A stretch of DNA of 64,000 bases, taken from a virus. This document shows positions 45,392 to 56,100 of the stretch, piece by piece. Where the stretch lies: the IMG/VR virus record IMGVR_UViG_3300008116_000027, positions 1 to 64,000 of that record. One strand, 5' to 3'. The notes beneath the pieces were generated by a model. That model searched no databases, was not told the DNA's origin, and saw only the letters and a list, made by a program, of their open reading frames with translations. The first letter of the stretch is position 1; each line of letters begins with the position of its first letter. Position numbers and translations under genes: made by a program.

Positions 45392-45787
45392 ATGTCATTT
45401 GAGACATTAAAACTATCTGAAATTAAAAAAGTAGCCGAAGACTTTGGCGTAGATATAGAAGCACTAAAAAGCAAGAACGATATTATTGCAGCATTAGCTG
45501 AAGAAGGCGTAACCTGGTCAATATATCAAAAGACAATTAAAGATATAGCAGATGCCACAGAAGAGATTGAGGTTTTACCAAGGTTTGATGCTAAAAAGAA
45601 TCAAGACAAAGATTCAGTTTTAGTTAGAATGGAAAGAGCAAATCATAGATATGATACTATGGGATTTACATTTACAAGTACACACCCATTTGTAGCAATG
45701 TCTGAGGAACAAGCTCAAGAAATTTTTGATAGGGAGGAAGGTTTTAGATTAGCCACACCAAAGGAAGTTCAAGACTTCTATAACTAA
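45392..45787 (+). CDS. Head-associated protein with HeH/Rho-N-like domain (131 aa)
   Basis: Residues 5-40 (LKLSEIKKVAEDFGVDIEAL) form the helix-extended loop-helix pattern of Rho-N/SAP-like domains, seen in phage head proteins. The C terminus (MGFTFTSTHPFVAMSEEQAQ) is a conserved segment in this family. It probably decorates the capsid or neck. AGGAG lies 7 nt before ATG. Confidence 0.75.
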   Translation: MSFETLKLSEIKKVAEDFGVDIEALKSKNDIIAALAEEGVTWSIYQKTIKDIADATEEIEVLPRFDAKKNQDKDSVLVRMERANHRYDTMGFTFTSTHPFVAMSEEQAQEIFDREEGFRLATPKEVQDFYN

Positions 45788-45801
45788 TCTAAGCCTATAA
45801 T

Positions 45802-46785
45802 ATGGCTGAAGTATATGTAGATAGCAATTCAATAACATCAACTAAAATTATTTATGGGGGAGAAATTGTAGATGCTGATGGTGCTGTAATGGTAACTGTA
45901 TTTGATATTACAGAAGACCCTGCCGTAACTCCTGCAGTTGATCCTGGCACCTCAGTATACACAACTCAAGCAACAAAAACGGAAACTGACATTGGGTCAT
46001 ATAAAATTAATATACCGTATTCTTTAGCAAACAGAAGTAAAAATTTTAAAATAAGATGGAATTATTCTATCAATGGACAGGCGCACCAACACTACACTAC
46101 ATTAGATGTAGTAAAGCCATATTGTAATTTAGCAGAAGCAATTGATGATTTAGGTTTAGGAACAGACCCATCTGATCCAAATTACAAGTCATACCATGAG
46201 TTAGTAATGGCTGAAAAATATGCAAGAAAAATAATTGATGAATTTACTGGACAAAAATTTGCAACATACGACGACGTACACATAGTGTATGGATCAGGAT
46301 CAGACATTCTTCCTTTACCATATAAATTAAATACATTGCATGAACTATATCAAAATGATGTGCTAATTGTAGATACAATAAATGAAATTAATAATTGGAA
46401 TTTTACAACAAGAATTTCAGAAACTGGATTTGGATTAAGAGTCGATAGACAAAGTACTCTAGACAACACAGTTTATTCAGCTAATGGAATGGTGCCTCCA
46501 TCTATTAATGATTCTTATAATGGAGCTTTTATTAAAGACTATACATATCGTGTACAAGGAAGGTTTGGTTGGGACGTGGTACCAGATCAAGTTGAACAGG
46601 CCTGTATACAATTAATGGGACAATATTTTGCTAAAGATAGATTGTGGACAGATAGATACTTGAAGAGCGTTTCAACATTTGATTGGGACTTTGAGTACGC
46701 AGACGCAGCATTTACTGGTACTGGTTCTTCATATGTAGACAAATTACTTTCCCCATATGTTTTAACAAATATGGTGATTATTTAA
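45802..46785 (+). CDS. Head-to-tail adaptor protein (327 aa)
   Basis: An Ig-like N-terminal domain (residues 1-105) precedes helical DPNYKSYHELVMAEKYARKI and IDEFTGQKF, typical of phage head-tail adaptor (gp6-like) proteins that plug onto the portal. Its stop overlaps the next ATG. Confidence is from position plus this motif. Confidence 0.78.
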   Translation: MAEVYVDSNSITSTKIIYGGEIVDADGAVMVTVFDITEDPAVTPAVDPGTSVYTTQATKTETDIGSYKINIPYSLANRSKNFKIRWNYSINGQAHQHYTTLDVVKPYCNLAEAIDDLGLGTDPSDPNYKSYHELVMAEKYARKIIDEFTGQKFATYDDVHIVYGSGSDILPLPYKLNTLHELYQNDVLIVDTINEINNWNFTTRISETGFGLRVDRQSTLDNTVYSANGMVPPSINDSYNGAFIKDYTYRVQGRFGWDVVPDQVEQACIQLMGQYFAKDRLWTDRYLKSVSTFDWDFEYADAAFTGTGSSYVDKLLSPYVLTNMVII

Positions 46786-47213
46786 TGTTTGATATCATGG
46801 AAGCAGTGCTATCCATGAAAATGGATATATATAAACAGTTTGATATACAAAATCCAGACACTGGCGCTATAGTAAAAGAATGGAACTACTATAAAACATT
46901 GAACTGTCATGCAAAAGGAGTAATAACAAACTCTGCAACAACAAGATCTGGTGACAAGCAAATACTTGGAAACAAATATACTAATGAACAGGTTATCCAA
47001 GTTCGTACTTCAGATAGACTTACGGCTAGAGAAAAAATTACTAATATTAGAGATAGCAATGAAAAAACAATTTGGACAGAATTAAATTATCCATCTGACA
47101 CCCCAACCGTTTTTGAAGTCATTGGAACAACTCCAATAACAGATCCATTTGGACAAGTTTTAGCATATAATTCAACACTAAAAAGATCGGAGAATCAGCA
47201 AATTGGAATCTAA
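46785..47213 (+). CDS. Head-tail stopper protein (142 aa)
   Basis: The beta-barrel pattern (MDIYKQFDIQNPDTGAIVKE, EVIGTTPITDPFGQVLAYNS) and location between adaptor and tail-terminator fit a head-closure/stopper of the SPP1 gp16 type. It starts with an overlapping ATG. Confidence 0.7.
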   Translation: MFDIMEAVLSMKMDIYKQFDIQNPDTGAIVKEWNYYKTLNCHAKGVITNSATTRSGDKQILGNKYTNEQVIQVRTSDRLTAREKITNIRDSNEKTIWTELNYPSDTPTVFEVIGTTPITDPFGQVLAYNSTLKRSENQQIGI

Positions 47214-47217
47214 CGTA

Positions 47218-47991
47218 ATGCTTCTACAAGCTGCCTCTGGTCTTGAAAGACTAATGTATAATAAAAATCCCAAAGGTGCTATTAATGATAGCAACGTGGC
47301 CCAAATATCAGCAGCCCTATATTATCAGGCCAATGTAATATCCAAATTAAGCAATAGCAAAAAGTTTAAAAATTCTTTTAAGAAAATAATATTTACTCAG
47401 ATAGAAAAAGATTTTGGTAATTATATAGATGCTCAAGCAAGGTCAAAGCCTAAATCATTTCACCATGTATATGAATGGAAAAAGTCTGGAAATAAGAATG
47501 CTAGATTATTTAAATTAACATCTATGGATTCTGAGGGAATATCATTTAAAATTGATTTTGAATTTATATTATCTAAATCATTAGTTCCATCATCAAATAG
47601 TAAGCGTAGGCATACATTTGCAATGAAAGCTTCTGTGATGGAGGCAGGAATGCCCCTTAAAATTGCTCCACGCCATTCTGAGAGGCTAGTATTTGAAGTT
47701 GATGGTAATACAGTGTTTATGCCCAAAGGGGCCGCAGTGACCGTTAAAAGGCCAGGAGGAACTAGTGTCAAAAATCAATTTACATTACAATATTCAAGAT
47801 TCTTTAGTGGAGAATTAATAAATAACTCTATTAAAAAATCTGGGTTCAAAGAATTATTTAATTCAGAGTCATTAAAGGCTCTAAGAATCCCAGCTTCAAT
47901 TAGAACAATTAAATATTCATTCTCTCCAAATTTAATTAGATCAATGGCGGATGCAGCATCAGAAAAAGCATTTGGAGGGTACATGTTATGA
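47218..47991 (+). CDS. Neck or minor structural protein (257 aa)
   Basis: The protein begins MLLQAASGLERLMYNKN and includes a central RHTFAMKASVMEAGMPLKIA segment with IAPRHSERLVFEVDGNTVFM. I recognise no catalytic motif; position in the neck cluster suggests the tail-completion or HK97 gp10-like role. I chose ATG at 47218; a TTG at 47203 would add five residues. Confidence 0.65.
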   Translation: MLLQAASGLERLMYNKNPKGAINDSNVAQISAALYYQANVISKLSNSKKFKNSFKKIIFTQIEKDFGNYIDAQARSKPKSFHHVYEWKKSGNKNARLFKLTSMDSEGISFKIDFEFILSKSLVPSSNSKRRHTFAMKASVMEAGMPLKIAPRHSERLVFEVDGNTVFMPKGAAVTVKRPGGTSVKNQFTLQYSRFFSGELINNSIKKSGFKELFNSESLKALRIPASIRTIKYSFSPNLIRSMADAASEKAFGGYML

Positions 47992-48500
47992 CAGCTGATT
48001 TTAAATTAGATGCTATGCTAGAAATTAGAAAGTTCCTCTGGTCAGAATTAGTAGAAGCAGGCATATTCGACTCAGATGAGTATTATAGCGATAATATAGG
48101 AAAATCCGTAGTCCCTATAATCCCAGTTCAGCAGGCCCCAGAAATGAACCAATTCTTAAGTGGAAAAAAGCATATAATTTATGACAAGATAGGTCTTTCA
48201 TATGAGGACAATTGGTTGATATGCTGTGAGCAAGTTCTTTTTACTGTATATTCCATAGATGTATCAGAGATCAATGAAATAAGAAATTTTATGACTGATC
48301 TATTTAGGAGAATGGACGACTCTGCAAAAGATATCAATAGATTTCAAAAATTAAATAATAAGTTTAAATTCCATAGTATTTTTATAGCCGACATATCTCC
48401 CACAGAGCCCTCTGAAGAACTACAGGGCTTTCTTTCAACAGACATTATTCTAGAGGTCAAATATTCAAGAATAACAGACTCAGTAGGCCGATTCCTCTAA
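47988..48500 (+). CDS. Tail terminator-like protein (170 aa)
   Basis: Alternating beta strands and helices (LLFTVYS-type core, EINEIRNFMTDLFRRMDDSA) fit the tail terminator fold that caps the tail tube, and it directly precedes the major tail gene. Coupled to the previous gene by an ATGA overlap. Confidence 0.7.
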   Translation: MTADFKLDAMLEIRKFLWSELVEAGIFDSDEYYSDNIGKSVVPIIPVQQAPEMNQFLSGKKHIIYDKIGLSYEDNWLICCEQVLFTVYSIDVSEINEIRNFMTDLFRRMDDSAKDINRFQKLNNKFKFHSIFIADISPTEPSEELQGFLSTDIILEVKYSRITDSVGRFL

Positions 48501-48507
48501 ATTGCTT

Positions 48508-48552
48508 TAGGCTTTGATATGCCGTATCATAGGACATGAGGAAAGAAGCCTA
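48508..48552 (+). other. Structured leader upstream of major tail gene
   Basis: TAGGCTT (48508-48514) pairs with AAGCCTA (48546-48552), enclosing a GATA-TGCCG-TATC hairpin (48516-48528) and a purine-rich strand. It could be an attenuator or mRNA stabiliser for the highly expressed tail-tube gene. Confidence 0.45.
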
Positions 48553-48614
48553 GCCAGCTTTGGTTTTTAAAATATATATATATATAGTTTAAAACACAGG
48601 AGGTAACAAATACT

Positions 48615-49325
48615 ATGGCACAATCCGTAGGTAATGCTAAAAATATTCTTGTTGGTGCGTCACCGCTGTTTTTATCAACAGTAGACGTAAACGACTCAGA
48701 TTATATCGCTAACGCAGAAGCAGGAGTAGCAATTGCATCAGGTTCAGGCAATGTAGCAATTCCAGCTTTCGCAACAGGTGTATCATACACAACTTCACTA
48801 AATGCAGTAAATCAGGAAGAAGGTAAGTTTGGATATCGTAACGTTGGTTTTACTAACAACGGTCTTCAAATCACTTACAATCCAACATACGATTCAGTAA
48901 CTGTTGACCAATTGCTAGATACAGCTAAGCTGTTCAAATCTGCAATGGAGGTTATGATTGCAACAGAAATGTCAGAAGGTACTCTAGAAAATATCGTAGC
49001 AGTATTCGGACAATCAGCATCATCACTATCAGACAATGGTTTGACTGGACAGTCAAACAAGAAAGAGTTAGGTCTAGAAGCAGGTGCACTTGGTGCAGCT
49101 CCAACAGAGCGTCAGCTAATTGCAGTAGGACAAGCTCCAACTGCTAGTGCAACAGCAACAGAGCGTGTATATTATGCACGTCGAGTATTGTCTGTACAAC
49201 AGTCACAATTCTCACTTGCTCGTACAACTCCAACCACGTTCCCAGTAACATTCCGTCTTCTACCAGATGCTAACTACTCTGGCTCAGAATACGGCAAGAT
49301 TATTGACCGTGTATTGACAGCATAA
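48615..49325 (+). CDS. Major tail (tube) protein (236 aa)
   Basis: Position before the frameshifted chaperone, sole gene with a strong AGGAGGT RBS here, and beta-rich sequence with SVTVDQLLDTAKLFKSAMEV and TFPVTFRLLPDANYSGSEYG support a siphovirus tail-tube subunit. Its codon use resembles the major capsid gene (more C-ending codons), fitting high expression. A terminator follows at 49348. Confidence 0.88.
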   Translation: MAQSVGNAKNILVGASPLFLSTVDVNDSDYIANAEAGVAIASGSGNVAIPAFATGVSYTTSLNAVNQEEGKFGYRNVGFTNNGLQITYNPTYDSVTVDQLLDTAKLFKSAMEVMIATEMSEGTLENIVAVFGQSASSLSDNGLTGQSNKKELGLEAGALGAAPTERQLIAVGQAPTASATATERVYYARRVLSVQQSQFSLARTTPTTFPVTFRLLPDANYSGSEYGKIIDRVLTA

Positions 49326-49347
49326 ATTTAATTAATTTAAATTATAG

Positions 49348-49376
49348 AAGCCCCCATTAATTTGGGGGTCTTTCTA
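49348..49376 (+). terminator. Terminator after major tail gene
   Basis: CCCCCA (49351-49356) pairs with TGGGGG (49363-49368), followed by TCTTTCTATTT. Confidence 0.8.
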
Positions 49377-49377
49377 T

Positions 49378-49406
49378 TTGTGGTGATAATACCATTATGT
49401 TATAAT
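49378..49406 (+). promoter_or_regulatory. Promoter TTGTGG-17-TATAAT for tail operon
   Basis: TTGTGG, 17 nt, TATAAT lie upstream of the chaperone gene with a Shine-Dalgarno AGGAGG in the leader. Confidence 0.65.
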
Positions 49407-49432
49407 AATTAAGACAATCCTAGGAGGATAAA

Positions 49433-49771
49433 TTGGCTACAACAGTATACGACGTAGAAGAAATTGAACTTCAAAATGGCTCAAAGGTTAAGCTAAAACC
49501 ATTGACTATCAAAGCCTTAAGAAAGTTCATGACAGAAATCAAAAAGACAGAAAATTCTTCTGGCGAAGATGAAACTCTTACAATTCTAATTACAGCATGT
49601 GGAATTGCAATTGAGTCTCAGGTGCCAGAATTAGTAGCAGATAAAGATAAATTAGAAGAGGCATTAGATATGCCAACCATTAATCGCATTCTAGAAGTAT
49701 GTGGTGGAATAAAACTTGACGACCCAAACCTTCTAGCGGCAGCGGTTCTGGCTGGGCAGAACTCGATTTAG
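49433..49771 (+). CDS. Tail assembly chaperone, gpG-like product (112 aa)
   Basis: TTG at 49433 follows AGGAGG by 5 nt (MATTVYDVEEIELQNGSKVK). The protein is the short product; a -1 slip at 49723-49729 yields the long form. It should coat the tape measure protein during tail assembly. Confidence 0.85.
   Translation: MATTVYDVEEIELQNGSKVKLKPLTIKALRKFMTEIKKTENSSGEDETLTILITACGIAIESQVPELVADKDKLEEALDMPTINRILEVCGGIKLDDPNLLAAAVLAGQNSI
49723..49729 (+). other. -1 ribosomal frameshift site CCCAAAC
   Basis: The heptamer is in the correct X XXY YYZ register (Asp codon C, CCA Pro, AAC Asn). A slip of -1 leads into a frame with no stop until 50091, reading SGSGWAELDLAALLGEVFLL, the usual start of the T-type extension. 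Confidence 0.85.
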
Positions 49772-50091
49772 CCGCTTTGTTAGGAGAAGTTTTTCTTTTA
49801 GGTAATTGGAAAAATTACGAAGAACTAGAAGAAAGCCTCTCAATGCCAGAACTGATACAAACATTTAAGTCAATGCAAAAAACTGAAGATGAAAAAAGAA
49901 AATTCCTAGCATCACTTCAGGGAGTAAACTTAAATAGCGAAGAAGAAAAAGAAGGTCCTACCTTTGATGATATTCGAAGAAAGGCACTTGGAGTAAATGC
50001 AAAAGGTGACGATGTATTATCACTACAAGGCAGTTTTGCTTCAGAAGCTGGATTCGGAATAGGAGCAGGTTTAGGATACTCTAAGGAGTAA
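49729..50091 (+). CDS. Tail assembly chaperone T-type extension (about 120 aa; fused product about 219 aa)
   Basis: The frame begins at the slippery site (PSSGSGSGWAELDL) and runs on to GFGIGAGLGYSKE. A TTG at 49777 would permit a separate 104-aa reading, but translation by frameshift from 49433 is the expected mode in this family. Confidence 0.82.
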   Translation, partial: PSSGSGSGWAELDLAALLGEVFLLGNWKNYEELEESLSMPELIQTFKSMQKTEDEKRKFLASLQGVNLNSEEEKEGPTFDDIRRKALGVNAKGDDVLSLQGSFASEAGFGIGAGLGYSKE

Positions 50092-50102
50092 AATTATAGT
50101 AA

Positions 50103-53100
50103 ATGGCTGAAGAACAGATAGTCACCCGAATAGTCGCTACGTCCGACTTTTCAAACCTTATTGCAGATCTCGGTAAGGTTTCTTCAGCCTTAACTACTTT
50201 ACAATCAAAGCTAAACGCAACAAACAAAAATTTATCATCACAAGTTGCTGTGATGAATCGTTCTTTTGCCGAAACACTTAGAAGCACTGGTCAATTTTCT
50301 AGCCACTTTGTAAACCTACAATCAGATGTAGAAAAATTTGGAACTCAATTAGATAAAGGCCAAATTAAATTAAAACAATTTTTTCAAGTATATCAAAGTC
50401 ATTTAAAGACTAATGGCGGATTAATTAGACAACTTGCAACTCAACAAGTTCAATTACAAAATGCAATATTACAACCTCTTGGCAAAAACGCAGAAGGTTT
50501 GATGCAGTACAATGTGCATATACCAGCTGGCCTAGATAGGGTAAAAAGCAGAACAGCTTTAGCAAGACAAGAATTGCAGATTATGAATCGTGTAATTCAA
50601 GAAGGTGCAAACTCATTAATTAATTGGGGTAAAAATACACAGTGGGCTGGACGTCAATTAACAGTAGGATTAACTGTACCGCTTGCAGCATTTGGAGCAG
50701 CATCTGCAAAAGCATTTAGAGAAGCAGATCAAGAATTAACACGTTTAACTAAGGTTTACGGAGGACTTGCTGCAACCTCTGCTTCTGATTTAGGAAAGAT
50801 AAGAAAACAAGTTACCGACACAGCATCAGAACTTTCAAAATCTTATGGCGCATCATTTAAAGAAACAATTGCTTTAGGTGCAGATATTGCTGCCACTGGC
50901 AAACAGGGTAATGAGTTATTAGGGTCCATTAAAGAAACAACCCGATTAGCAGTTCTCGGAGAAGTTGATAGACAAGATGCAATGAAAGCAACATTAGCAA
51001 TTCAATCTGCATTTAAACAAAATACAGACGAGTTAGCAGAATCAATTAACTTTTTAAACGCAGTTGAAAACCAGACATCAACAACGCTTAACGATCTTGT
51101 AGAAGCAATTCCAAAAGCTGGTCCAATTATTAAAGGTCTTGGAGGAAGCGTAGAAGATTTAGCCCTTTATCTCACTGCAATGAGAGAAGGTGGAATTAAT
51201 GCATCAGAAGGAGCTAACGCATTAAAGTCAGGACTTGCATCTTTAATTAATCCAACAAAGGTTGCAAAAGAAATGTTTGCGGGATTTGGAATATCCTTAA
51301 CAGATATTGTACAAAAAAATGCTGGCAATACAACTGAAACTTTACTAGCACTGCAAGCAGCATTAGACTCTTTAAACCCATTACAAAAACAACAAGCATT
51401 AGAACAGTTATTTGGTAAATTCCAATTTGCTCGTATGAATGCTTTATTTGAAAACCTTGGAAAACAAGGAAGCCAGACTTTGCAGGTAATGGATTTAATG
51501 AAAGCAAGCTCAGAAGACCTAGCAAATATTGCAGGTCGAGAGTTAAGTATGGTAACAGAGTCTGCTTCTGGTAAATATCGTAGAGCTTTAGAAGGATTAA
51601 AAGCCGATCTTGCAGAAGTAGGAGAACAATTCTTAACAATCAATACTCATTTAATTAATATTGTTAGTGGAATATTAAAATTTATTGATAAACTTCCTGG
51701 ACCAATTAAAACAATCTTAGCATTTTTTGGAGGACTAACAGCAGTTGCAGGACCATTAATTATGTTAACTGGTGTTCTTGCAAACTTCTTTGGATATGTA
51801 ATTAAAGGAGCTTCACATTTTAGATCTATGTTTAAAGGTGGAGAAGGATGGAGATTATTAACTCCAGAAATTCTTGCAGCCAATAAAGCTGGATCTTTAG
51901 TAGAACAAACATTTTATAGCGATGCAAAAGCGGCAGAAATATTAAAAACAGCAGTAGATAGATTATCCGCCTCTTATCAAAAACTAGCAGCAGATGCAAA
52001 TAGTGCAAGAATTGTAACAAACCCTGGAGTTTCTACAGTAGGTGGAACACAGATAATTGCTGCAGGTGGACCAAGAATTGTTGATCCAAAACATCCCTTA
52101 GTTGGAGATATGGGAACAAGAGCTGGGGCACATCATAATCCAAGATCTCTAATGTCTATTAATCAAAGAAATGCTACAACTATACATGGAATTACTCCAC
52201 AAGCTATTCCAGTAAACGGAGGCATTGGTGCAGTTCCTCAAATATTTATGAATAAGGATCTTCCAAGAATTGAAGGCCTAACAACATCTAGGGGAATTTC
52301 AACTGGAATAGTTGCTGGCGAAGCGGCAAAATGGCATGCCCTTATGGGAACACTTTCTATGTTATCAAAGAGAGAAGTTGCAGATCTACAAAAAGAAATT
52401 GCCAGAACAGGAACTTTTAGTACAGAAATAAGTGCTACATTTTCACAATTATTGCCTCACATGACTAAGATAACATCTAATGCTGCGGCACAATCTGCAA
52501 AAATTGTTGCAGAACTTCAAGCAAATAAAATAACTTTAGATGCTGCAAGAGCTAAAATTATTGCTTTAAATACACAAATAGAAACAATGATGGTTCAAAC
52601 TACACAACAGGTAGCAGCATCCCTTAGCAGAAATGCCGCTGTTACACAAGTTCCTTTGCTTAATCAACCAATAGTAAATGCTAAAGGTAAAGCAAACATT
52701 AGAGAAATATTTAGACCCGAAAGACCAGTTGCAAAGATAATTGATAAAATTGCAAGAGGTTTGGGAGTAAGAACTTCTGGAGCTGGATATTCTATAGAAA
52801 CAACAAAACCAAAGAATTTTGCTACTGGAGGAAGAGTATTTGATGGACCTAGGTCAGACACAACAGATACACAGTTTGAATACTTACCAGAAGGATCTTT
52901 TGTATTAAATAGAAAAGCTTCTGATAATTTATTAGGATTTAATAAAGGCGGAATGGTACCAGCAATGGTTACCCCTGGAGAAATTTTAATTGAAAATCCT
53001 ACATCAGACGAATTGGATATGCTTGAAGCATATAATAATCAATTTGCCGCTGGCGGAAAAGTTGTTAAATCACAAAATAATTATGGAATACCTACAACAA

Positions 53101-56100
53101 GCTTACTTAAACTATTAAGTGCAAATCAAATGAAAAAATTAGTTCCTGGATTTTCTGGATCTCAAAGATATTATCAAGCTAAAGGAACTGCTGGAGTTTT
53201 TATTGGAGACATATCAGATCCAAAAATACTTAAAAAATATTCACATCTTGTAAATAAAAATGGAGTCATAAGTAGAACAACTATTAATAGCTTAGGAACA
53301 AATTATAAGATTCCAGGAGATTTATTTAAAGCTGCAATTAAAGCAAGGCCAAAGGGAGTTAATCTAGGATCTGCAGATAACTTTTTAGATACACTTGCAA
53401 AAAATGGAATAGTAGATCCAAAACAAGCTAAAAATATTAGAGATGCAATAGAAGCAAAATATTTTGATTATTTAAGTAAAAATAAAGTATGGGATACAAA
53501 TAACGAATATTGGAAAGTTGTAAATTCAATACTTTCTAAAGAATTAGTTGGTAACTCAAATGCAAAGAATTTATGGAAACAATACTCAAGTACAGTTGCA
53601 GTGCACACAGGATCAAATACAGCAAAACGTGGAAAATCTGGAGCGTCTACTAGCCCTCAAACAATAAAAATTAGAGATAAAGATGGTAAAGTAATAAATT
53701 TTGGAACCCTAGAGGGAGATTTAAAACAAGGTTATTTATTTGCACATACTAAAACGCCAGACCCATTAAGAAAAATGGCATTACAAAAACTTAACATGGG
53801 CGGAGTAGTAGGAGGAAGAGTAAGACGTGGAAAAAATAATTATGGAATTCCAGGATTAAATACTTCTGGATTAAATCAACCACCATTGATTCAACAAATG
53901 GGACTTCAGTCTCCAACACAAATGCAACCAGACGAGCAAATGCCAAAACAAAGAGGAATGCTAACTGGAAATTTAATTGGCATGGCTGGCTCTATGGGAG
54001 GATATTCTTTAGGAAGTAAATTTGGTGGACAACTTGGGGGTTTTGCTGGCATGATGCTCGTGCCAGCCCTTTTAGATAAAGTTATATCTAAAATGGGAGT
54101 TTTAGGAAAAACATCTACTGGAACAGCTAGTATTGCTGGAAGACTTGGCCCTATTTTGGCAAATCCATACGTAGCATTTGGAGCAGCAATTGTTGGCGCA
54201 ACTGCAGTATTGCTTAAGCTAAATGCTAAAATAGAAGAAACAAGAAGAATTAATAGACTTGCATTTTCTGGCGGAGTAAAACCTATTAAAGATTTTGATT
54301 CAGAATTGAAACAAGTTAAAGAAAATATTGAAAATACAAGGGCTGCATCAGAATTATTGCATGCTCAAATGAATTCTGCTGGAATATCTGGACTAACTAT
54401 AACTATAAAAGAATTTGCAGATTTAAGAGAAAAAATTAAATCAACTCACCCAGAATTAATAAAGTTATTTAATCAAACTCCAAATGATAAGTTGAGTAAA
54501 GTTGCAGAAGGATTAAAATCACAATTTGTGGCAGCAGGAGATTCTGCCGCACAAGCAAATACAAAAATAGCAGCTTTAATGGCTGAAACAGGAAAGACTG
54601 GATTTATACAATCTGTTTTAGGATCTGAAGGAGTTAAAGGAATAGTAGACGCAAAAACTGCAATATCTTCTATGTTAAAAGCCCTAGAAGGATTTATGAC
54701 TAGCAAAGATAAAGCAGCTGGAATTCTTCAAGTATTTAGTTCAATGTCAGACTATATAGCAAAATCAAATGATAAGGGCGCAGCATTAAAAGAACAGTTT
54801 GATCTTATTGCTAAATCTGGTCAGGCAAATGTTCAAATAACTCAAGATCAAATAGTAGAATTATCAAAAACTGATCCTATACTAGCTGGAATATTAGATA
54901 GAACAGATACGGTTGGAAAGGCTTTAGCAAAATGGAGATTAGCTGTAGCTGGAGTAAATAAAGAATTAGACGGATCAGAAGCACAGTTAATGCAATATGC
55001 AATAGCGGCAGAAGGAATTGACTCATATTATAAGAAATTGTTAGACGTATCTAGCAAAGAAGCTCAAAGCAATAAAATGACTGGTCAATGGGCAAAAGAT
55101 ATTGATGCATTTGAAAAGAAACAGGTTACTGCAAGTAAAACTGCTATCCAAAATCTTGAAAAACAAATTGATTTAAAAAATAAACAAATAGATCAAATTA
55201 AAAAAGAAGCTGATGCAAGAAAGAAAGCACTAAGAGATCAACAACAAATTGAAGATGTAAGATTACAGATACAGCAAGAACAATTAAGTTATCAAATGGC
55301 TTTGGCTGCTGGAGACATGTCATCTGCAGCACAAGCGCAAATTAATATTCAAAGACTTGTTGGCCAACAACAATTAAAAACCGCAGAGGATGCAATAGAT
55401 TCAGCAGCACAAGCAAAAATAGATGCTCTTCAGGCACAAATAGACGTTCTTAATAAAAAATCAACTGCTGTAAGTAATGCTGCCAGCACAGCTAAGCCAG
55501 CACAGTCCCCATCAAGACCAACATATGAAGCAATTCAATCAGTATATAAACAATATTCTTTGGGCAATATAGATGAAGCAACCGCCGCAAGTCAACTTAA
55601 TGATTTAGTTAGAAAATTAGAACAAACAGAAGGCGGAGACAAATATATTAAAGATCTTGGACTTTCAAAATCAGCAAGCAATTTTGTAAGAGAAGATAGG
55701 GAAACAAGAAAAGTTAATCTTGATTTAACATCTGGAGTTGGACTAGAGTTAAAGAATGCTTTAAATAAAGGTACAGACACTCTTGTTAAAGCAGCAATTG
55801 ATAAATCTAATACTTACTTACAAGAAATTAGAAATAAGTTAGTTAATGATACAGACCCCGCTCCAGTTTCAACAGGAGGAGGAGCAGGATCAAGAAGCGG
55901 AAGACCAGGACCAGCAGATAATACTCCTAATTCTGGCTGGGGAGGGTATGCTGATGCTGTTAACAAAAAGCCAGGAAGACTTTATACTCCACCTGGTGCA
56001 TCTAGATATATTATGGATCCTGCAGGAAATGCAGTATACGAAGATTTAAGTCCAAAAGAATTTAAAGAAATTGCAAAACAATATGGCACAAAACTTGCAA

